From Kiritimatiellia bacterium (GTDB lineage Bacteria > Verrucomicrobiota > Kiritimatiellia > JAFGHX01), in the NCBI GenBank assembly GCA_016929905.1, contig JAFGHX010000022.1, forward strand, positions 1-64,000: 64,000 nucleotides of DNA, read 5' to 3'. Both the position numbers and the translations under genes were made by a program. The notes under the pieces were generated by a model. The model ran no database searches, was not told the DNA's origin, and saw nothing but the letters and a program-made list of their open reading frames with translations. Positions 58,709 to 64,000 of the stretch are shown here, piece after piece (positions within the stretch are counted from its first letter, which is position 1; every line of letters starts with the position of its first letter).

Positions 58709-60211
58709 ATGGCACGACGACCGATCTCGACAATAGCTTGGGCCGTTTGGGGTACGGCCTTGTTTTTGGGCGCTGGGTCGCTTTCGGCCGCTGCCGCCCT
58801 CTATCACATCGACCCGACCGCCGCAGCCGACGGCGACGGTTCACCGGCCAGCCCCTGGCGCGGCTGGGAGCGGGTCGAGTGGCACGACGGCAGCACCTAC
58901 CTGCAGCGGGCGGGCACGACCTGGAGCGGGCCGATCGTCGATATCCGTGCTCACAACGTGACGCTCGGCAAGTACGGGAGCGGGCTGCTGCCGGTGCTGA
59001 AACTCACGACGAAGGGCGGCAACACGCCGGTTGTCAACATCAACGGCAAGACCGGTTGCACCATTCAGGATCTGCGCTTTGAGAGCGGGACCGGCGAGAA
59101 GTCCGGCACGTCGGGGGTCAAGGTCGGCGGGAAAGTCGGGCTGCTCCGGATCCTGCGCTGCCAGTTCACGGTCCTGAAGTTCGGGATCCGGCTGCAGTCG
59201 GTGAAGGCGGAGAAGGTCCTCGTTGACGGGTGTGAAATGTGGAATTTCGGCGAAGGGCCGCGCGGGCGCGGCGGGGACGGGATCTGGGCGGTATGCGACA
59301 ATCTCGAGGTGTGCAACTGCCACATGCACGACCTGGATCAGTCGGCGGAGGACGGCATTCAGGGCGCGAACGAAGTGGCCAATTGGCACATCCACCACAA
59401 CCGCATCGATGAATCCGCGTCGAACAAGAAGCAGTGCATCATCATCAGCGGGGACGCGAAGGGCAAGCCCCCGCTCATCGAGCACAACGAGCTGATCGGC
59501 CGGCCGTGCTGTGTGATGCTGATCAACTGCGGCGGGATTGTGCGCTACAACCGGATGTTATCGGCGAATCGCGCCGTCTCCATCAATGCGACGACCCCGG
59601 ACTGCCCCGATGTGCAGGTCTATGGCAACCTGATCCGGGATTGCGGGGCGGGCGTGATGGTCGAAAGCTACAGCGGCGGCCGGCCCAGGGTGGTGACGGC
59701 GAAGATAGCCGTGTCCGTGACGCACAACACATTCCGGAACGTGAAGACCGGCGTCTGCAACCGGCAACCGGACGTGTTCCGGTCGCCGCTCGTTCTGAAG
59801 AACAACATCTTCGCCCTGCAGCCCGGGGCAACGGCGATTGTGATGAAGGAAAAGGCTTTTGTCTCGGACTACAACTGCTTCTACCCCGAGCAGCCCGGGC
59901 TGTTGCAGGTCGGCGGCGCCGCGTTCGGTTCGGTGGCCGCGTTCCAAAAAGAGACCGGGCTGGACGCCCACTCGATTGCCGCCGATCCCCTGTTCGCGGA
60001 TGCGGACGGCTTCCGGCTGCGCCGTGATTCGCCCTGTCTGAGACGGGGTGCGAAGACCGAGCGAATCCCCAAAGACTTCGCGGGCAATCCGTTCGGAAAT
60101 CCGCCGGCGCTCGGAGCGTTAGAGTTCGGTTCCTCGGACGCCCTCACGTTCGCCCCGCCGCTATCCGGGCAGGGCGCGGTCCGCGTCTCGGGCAGGCAGT
60201 TGGCGCCGTGA
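58709..60211 (+). CDS. Exported right-handed beta-helix protein (paralogue 2)
   Basis: The 500-aa protein consists of a signal peptide (AWAVWGTALFLGAGSLSAAA) and one beta-helix domain. It is closely similar to the N-terminal domain of the protein at 51594 and even more to the next gene. Shared rungs include TYLQRAGTTWSGP, GDGIWAVCDNLEVCN, NWHIHHNRIDES and GGIVRYNRM. The family groups with pectate-lyase-fold proteins of unknown specificity. GAAAGGGG precedes ATG 58709; an in-frame ATG at 58655 lacks one and would delay the signal peptide. It is divergent from the AraC gene and probably heads a unit with the following paralogue. Confidence 0.83.
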   Translation: MARRPISTIAWAVWGTALFLGAGSLSAAAALYHIDPTAAADGDGSPASPWRGWERVEWHDGSTYLQRAGTTWSGPIVDIRAHNVTLGKYGSGLLPVLKLTTKGGNTPVVNINGKTGCTIQDLRFESGTGEKSGTSGVKVGGKVGLLRILRCQFTVLKFGIRLQSVKAEKVLVDGCEMWNFGEGPRGRGGDGIWAVCDNLEVCNCHMHDLDQSAEDGIQGANEVANWHIHHNRIDESASNKKQCIIISGDAKGKPPLIEHNELIGRPCCVMLINCGGIVRYNRMLSANRAVSINATTPDCPDVQVYGNLIRDCGAGVMVESYSGGRPRVVTAKIAVSVTHNTFRNVKTGVCNRQPDVFRSPLVLKNNIFALQPGATAIVMKEKAFVSDYNCFYPEQPGLLQVGGAAFGSVAAFQKETGLDAHSIAADPLFADADGFRLRRDSPCLRRGAKTERIPKDFAGNPFGNPPALGALEFGSSDALTFAPPLSGQGAVRVSGRQLAP

Positions 60212-60280
60212 CGACTGAAGGCTAGGACGTTGACCGGCGCCCCGTCACGCGGTGCCCGGCACAGGCAGGGAGCGATCCCC

Positions 60281-61765
60281 ATGACACGATTACGATCGGT
60301 TTGCCTCGCAGTTCTGGTCGTTTGCGGCACGGCCCTGTTCACGGGCGCCGGGTCCGCCTCGGCCACAGCCGCCGTCTACTACATCGACCCGAGCGCCGCG
60401 GCCGGCGGGGACGGGTCGCAGGCCAAGCCTTGGCGGGGCTGGGAGCAGGTCGAGTGGCAGGAGGGCGGCACCTACCTGCAACGGGCGGGGACGACGTGGA
60501 GCGGCCTTACCGTCGATGTCCGCGCCAACGGCGTGACGCTCGGCAAATACGGGAGCGGGCCGCTGCCGGTGCTCAAGCTCATGACCAAGGGCGGCAACAC
60601 GCCGGTGGTCAACATCAACGGCAGGACCGACTGCACCGTTCAGGACTTGCGTTTCGAGCAAGGGACCGGCGAGAAGGCCGGCACCTCCGGGGTCAAGGTC
60701 AGAGGGCAGGTCGGTGTGTGCCGGATCCTGCGCTGCCAGTTCACGGTCCTGAAGTTTGGGATCCGGCTGGAGTCGGCGAAGGCGGAGAAGGTCCTCATCG
60801 ACGGGTGCGAGATGTGGAACTTCGGCGACGGGCCGCGCGGGCGCGGCGGGGACGGGATCTGGGCGGTGTGCGACAATCTCGAAGTGTGCAACTGCCACAT
60901 GCACGACCTGGATCAGTCGGCGGAGGACGGCATTCAGGGCGCGTGGGAAACGGACAATTGGCACATCCACCACAACCGCATCGATGAATCCGCGTCGAAC
61001 AGGAAGCAATGCATTATCATCAGCGGGACCGTGAAGACCAAGGCGCCCCTCATCGAACACAACGAGCTGATCGGGCCGCCCAGCTGCGTGATGTTGATCG
61101 ATACCGGCGGCATCGTCCGGTACAACCGATTGCTGTCGTCGCGGTACGGCCTCACCATCATCACGAGGAGCCCGGACTGCCGCCCGGTGGAATTCTACGG
61201 CAACCTGGTTCGAGACTGCAAGGACGGGGTGGGGATCGGCGGCGACAAACGCTGGTCGGAGGAGCCGAAGGCGCAGGTGTCGATTGTGAACAATACCTTC
61301 ATTGGAATCCGTCAGTACGGGGTGATCCTGCGTCGAGGGGCGAATCTGCTGCGGGCCCCGCTTATCCTGAAGAACAACATCTTCTTCCTGCCGGAGCCCG
61401 CCTCGATGGCGATGCTTCTGGGGTTGCCGCGCCGCGACGTCATCTCCGACCACAACTGCTTCTATCCAGAGAAGTCGACGATGATCCGGTTCGGCCCGGA
61501 CACGTTCGATTCGCTCGGTGCGTTCCAGGAGAAGACCGGCTTCGACACCCACTCGATAGCCGCCGACCCGCTCTTTGCGGGGCCCGACAGTTTCCGGCTG
61601 CGGAGCGGCTCGCCGTGCCCGGGGCGGGGCGCCGGGGTCGAGGGCATCCGGATGGACTTTGCGGGCAATCTGTTCAGGGACCCGCCGGTGATCGGCGCGC
61701 TGGAATTTGGCTCTGAGGACACACTGCAGAGAGCGGCTCGCGGGGACCCGCCTTCGCTCAGATAG
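60281..61765 (+). CDS. Exported right-handed beta-helix protein (paralogue 3)
   Basis: The 494-aa protein has a signal peptide (VCLAVLVVCGTALFTGAGSA) and the same beta-helix domain as the preceding protein, with long stretches identical at DNA level (for example the segments around 59320-59400 and 60899-60979). This shows a recent tandem duplication or gene conversion. Its final residues (RAARGDPPSLR) and stop codon lie within palindromic element B, so insertion of the element seems to have redefined the C-terminus. AGGGAG lies about 10 bases before ATG 60281. Activity on a plant or algal glycan is possible but not shown. Confidence 0.83.
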   Translation: MTRLRSVCLAVLVVCGTALFTGAGSASATAAVYYIDPSAAAGGDGSQAKPWRGWEQVEWQEGGTYLQRAGTTWSGLTVDVRANGVTLGKYGSGPLPVLKLMTKGGNTPVVNINGRTDCTVQDLRFEQGTGEKAGTSGVKVRGQVGVCRILRCQFTVLKFGIRLESAKAEKVLIDGCEMWNFGDGPRGRGGDGIWAVCDNLEVCNCHMHDLDQSAEDGIQGAWETDNWHIHHNRIDESASNRKQCIIISGTVKTKAPLIEHNELIGPPSCVMLIDTGGIVRYNRLLSSRYGLTIITRSPDCRPVEFYGNLVRDCKDGVGIGGDKRWSEEPKAQVSIVNNTFIGIRQYGVILRRGANLLRAPLILKNNIFFLPEPASMAMLLGLPRRDVISDHNCFYPEKSTMIRFGPDTFDSLGAFQEKTGFDTHSIAADPLFAGPDSFRLRSGSPCPGRGAGVEGIRMDFAGNLFRDPPVIGALEFGSEDTLQRAARGDPPSLR

Positions 61766-61842
61766 CTATGGCGGGCAGGTTGCTCGCCCTCCACATGACC
61801 CTGCACGGTGCGCCACTGGAGGGCGAGGCTCCTGACGAGCCG
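61734..61842. repeat. Palindromic ~110-bp element, copy B
   Basis: CGGCTCG (61734-61740) and CGAGCCG (61836-61842) bound a 109-bp segment with the order: GGACCCGCC core with GGCGGG, then CTCGCCCTCCA, then TGGAGGGCGAGGCTCCTGAC. Copy A on the opposite strand shows the same order. The CCCGCCTTCGCTCAGATAGC core is shared with 23836-23855. The element contains the stop codon (61763-61765) of the preceding gene. Confidence 0.8.
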
Positions 61843-61869
61843 GGTTTTGGCCACAAGGGAGGACCGATG

Positions 61870-64000
61870 ATGACGTATCGACGTTTTGGCTGGAAGGTTC
61901 TGCGCTGGGCGGTGCCGTTCACAGGGATACTCTTCTGTCTCGAGGCGGGCGCCGCGGATTCCTCGCTGTTGAACGGGCTGGTCGGCTACTGGCCGTTCGA
62001 CGAAGGCGGGGGCGAGGTGGCGGCCAACGTGATGTGCCCGCAGGGCGACGTGATGGGGTGCACCGGCAAAGGCCGTGTGTCGGCGAAAGCCGAGTGGGTG
62101 GACGGCCGGTTCGGCAAGGCGTTGGGCTCAGCGGCGGCCGAGATCGAGCGGCTCGACACGTTGCTGTGCGATCACGACATCACGATCGCCGCTTGGATCA
62201 AGCCGCTCCGGCAGGGCGGGCGCTGGCTGTTCGTCAACCGCGAGTATCGGCTGTGCGTCAACCAGGGCAGTAAGAATCACGTACGCTTCCAGCTCAATGT
62301 CGAAGGTAACTGGGCGTTCAACTGGATCGTCAGCAAGACCGCCCTCGAGAACGGGAAGTGGTATCATGTGGCCGGGGTCTACGACGGCCGCGAACGGCGC
62401 ATCTATATCAACGGGCGGCTGGATGCCAGCGAACCGCAGACCGGCACGCTTGCTGTTGGGAACAAGGACTTCCATCTTTCGGCCGGGTCCGGGTGCCTGG
62501 ACGAGGTGCGCATCTGGCGCCGCGCGCTCTCGGCGGAGGAGGTCCGAGCGAGCATGAACCTGGGCCGGTCCGGGGTGACGGCGCTCATGCGGCCTGAACA
62601 CGCGCTGCTGTTCTACCCGGTCAAGCTCGTGGCGTCGGCCGGCGCCGCGGACACCGTCTCGGTCACGTTGTTCAACCAATCGACGCGCCCGTTCGCCGCG
62701 GCGCTGCCGTTCAGGATCAGCACCGTCGAGGGTGCTTCCGTCCATGAGCAGCACGACGTGGTGCGCGTGGAGGCGCGGCAGAAGCAGGACGTGCGCCTGT
62801 CGGTGCGGCTTGCGAAGCCGGGCCCCTATACGCTGACGGTCGGGCCGGATGCCGCGCCGTATTTCAGGACGGAACTCTATGCGCTGCAGTCGGTCCCGCG
62901 TCCGGCGGCCGGCGAGCTGAAGACGCGGCCCGTGGTTTCGATTGATCTCAGCCGGGATGTCGGGCCCGACGTTCTCTGCGACGACGGGACGAGCCGGCTC
63001 GTCCCGTCTGAAATCGGCGCATATCGGGAGGCAGGCGAGAAGAAGTTCTCCCGTTTTGCCGTGCGCACGAAACTGAACAGGCCCGGCCTGCATCTGCTGC
63101 GGGTGACCTATCCGGACGACAAGCCCCGGATTTGCGACGTGATCGTTCGCTCCCCGGTGTCGCACGACTCCTACAGCGTGCAGACGGGCTATTTCACCGG
63201 CATGCAGTATCCGCTGTCCAAGACGTTTCATACACTCGAGTGCGTGAACTGGGTACGCGATGTGAATCAAAGCGTCGTGTTCATGACCTGGCAGGACGGG
63301 CAGCCGGCCGCCGCGTCCCGCGTGGAAGTTTTCGAAGTCGACGGCCCTCTGCCCGCCGGCCCGGCCTCGCGCCTGGCTTCGCGCAGGCGCATCGGCCAGT
63401 ACTGGGAGGACGCCGGGCCCCTGTGGGAGTGTTTCGGGGGCACCACCGTGGATCTTGCCGGGTTCGACCGGATGATGCTCAACCTGTGCGACTACATGGA
63501 CTATACCGGCCAGAACGTCTTCTATCATCCCGCCGTCTGGTACAGCGGCCCCATCTACACCTCGCAGGTGGAGCCCGTCAGCGGGGTGGGCGGGTGCTAT
63601 CTCCCCAGGAGCGGGTTCATGGACATCTGGCTCAGGCGCTTCGAGGAGCGCGGCTTCACGTTCTACCCGGTGCTGAACGTGCATCGGCTGTCGTCGCTGG
63701 AACGGTTGCCGGCGGATATGGCCGCCATCGCCGCCGGGGAACCCACCGCGCGGGCCATCACCAACAAGAACAGACCCGGCCGCTCCTGGCACGGCCATTC
63801 GCCGGCCTACAACGCCCTACACCCCATTGTGCAGAAACCGATCACGGCGCTCGTCGACGAGCTGGCCTCGCGCTACGGGCTCTCGCCCGCGTTCGGCGGG
63901 GTGACGCTTCACCTGACGCGTTGCCAGTTGCTCTGGACCTCCGATCTGGACACGAGCTACGACGACTGGACGTTGTCGCAGTTTTCCGGGGAGACCGGGA
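61870..64000 (+). CDS. Exported LamG-domain protein, truncated by the window end
   Basis: The frame is open to the last base, giving at least 710 residues. A signal peptide (WAVPFTGILFCLEAGAA) is followed by a LamG/concanavalin A-like domain (about residues 35-240) with the usual markers GYWPFDEGGGE, ITIAAWIKP, WYHVAGVYDG, IYINGRLDA and CLDEVRIWRRALS. A beta-rich middle region follows, then from about residue 440 a domain with FYPVLNVHRL and LSPAFGGVTLHL segments that looks like part of a glycoside-hydrolase-type barrel. GGGAGGA at 61857-61863 fits ATG 61870 better than ATG 61867. Together with the upstream beta-helix genes it suggests glycan binding or degradation at the cell surface. Confidence 0.8.
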   Translation, partial: MTYRRFGWKVLRWAVPFTGILFCLEAGAADSSLLNGLVGYWPFDEGGGEVAANVMCPQGDVMGCTGKGRVSAKAEWVDGRFGKALGSAAAEIERLDTLLCDHDITIAAWIKPLRQGGRWLFVNREYRLCVNQGSKNHVRFQLNVEGNWAFNWIVSKTALENGKWYHVAGVYDGRERRIYINGRLDASEPQTGTLAVGNKDFHLSAGSGCLDEVRIWRRALSAEEVRASMNLGRSGVTALMRPEHALLFYPVKLVASAGAADTVSVTLFNQSTRPFAAALPFRISTVEGASVHEQHDVVRVEARQKQDVRLSVRLAKPGPYTLTVGPDAAPYFRTELYALQSVPRPAAGELKTRPVVSIDLSRDVGPDVLCDDGTSRLVPSEIGAYREAGEKKFSRFAVRTKLNRPGLHLLRVTYPDDKPRICDVIVRSPVSHDSYSVQTGYFTGMQYPLSKTFHTLECVNWVRDVNQSVVFMTWQDGQPAAASRVEVFEVDGPLPAGPASRLASRRRIGQYWEDAGPLWECFGGTTVDLAGFDRMMLNLCDYMDYTGQNVFYHPAVWYSGPIYTSQVEPVSGVGGCYLPRSGFMDIWLRRFEERGFTFYPVLNVHRLSSLERLPADMAAIAAGEPTARAITNKNRPGRSWHGHSPAYNALHPIVQKPITALVDELASRYGLSPAFGGVTLHLTRCQLLWTSDLDTSYDDWTLSQFSGETG

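Overview
This is a high-GC (about two-thirds G+C by eye) bacterial chromosome window. It is dense with secreted modular proteins, uroporphyrinogen-decarboxylase-like enzymes, Gfo/Idh/MocA oxidoreductases, lamin-tail-domain proteins and beta-helix proteins. That gene mix is typical of polysaccharide-degrading members of the PVC group (Planctomycetota, Lentisphaerota, Kiritimatiellota, Verrucomicrobiota). The assignment is inferred from gene families only; no rRNA or marker protein is present to confirm it. One tRNA-Thr(TGT) is present. There is no rRNA, CRISPR array, transposase, integrase or phage gene.

Layout. 1-4.9 kb: sugar-acid metabolism, with a uronate-isomerase-like enzyme and a glycerate 2-kinase on the plus strand facing a Gfo/Idh oxidoreductase and a PHP phosphatase. 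5.1-19.8 kb: four plus-strand genes for exported proteins, namely an M48/TPR lipoprotein protease, a four-repeat DcrB/PsbP-like protein, and two giant proteins (1761 and 1864 aa) with the same C-terminal module order. 19.9-22.6 kb: tRNA-Thr with a 23-bp hairpin behind it, then a zinc metallopeptidase, an ATP-grasp ligase and a small membrane protein. 22.7-28.9 kb: two URO-D-family genes, one with a LacI regulator and a consensus promoter carrying an 18-bp palindrome, one facing an AraC regulator, with an M20 amidohydrolase between. 29.1-34.3 kb: a lamin-tail protein, an oxidoreductase and a glycosidase-like protein. 34.5-39.6 kb: a PhoR/PhoB-like two-component pair behind three 11-bp phased repeats, followed by another lamin-tail protein.

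39.9-51.3 kb, minus strand: a seven-gene operon and the best candidate for an undescribed system. In order of transcription it encodes a CxC-tailed protein, a PqqD-like protein, an FtsX-type permease, an ABC ATPase, a 1626-aa fusion of a catalytically degenerate M28 peptidase with an FtsX permease, a large OPT-like membrane protein and a second ABC ATPase. A PqqD-like (peptide-binding fold) protein next to two MacB-type ATPases and two FtsX permeases suggests peptide or RiPP-like export or envelope remodelling; this is inference.

51.6-64 kb: a secreted polysaccharide-active cluster with three paralogous beta-helix proteins, a GH55-like double beta-helix protein, an AraC regulator and a LamG protein that runs off the end. 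The AraC promoter and the PqqD-operon promoter share a 35-bp element (31 of 35 identical), which links the two loci.

A second layer is intergenic. Short arrays of 7-, 8-, 10- and 12-bp repeats, several in inverted pairs, and roughly 110-bp palindromic elements sit in most gaps between genes and often supply the first or last codons of the flanking ORFs.
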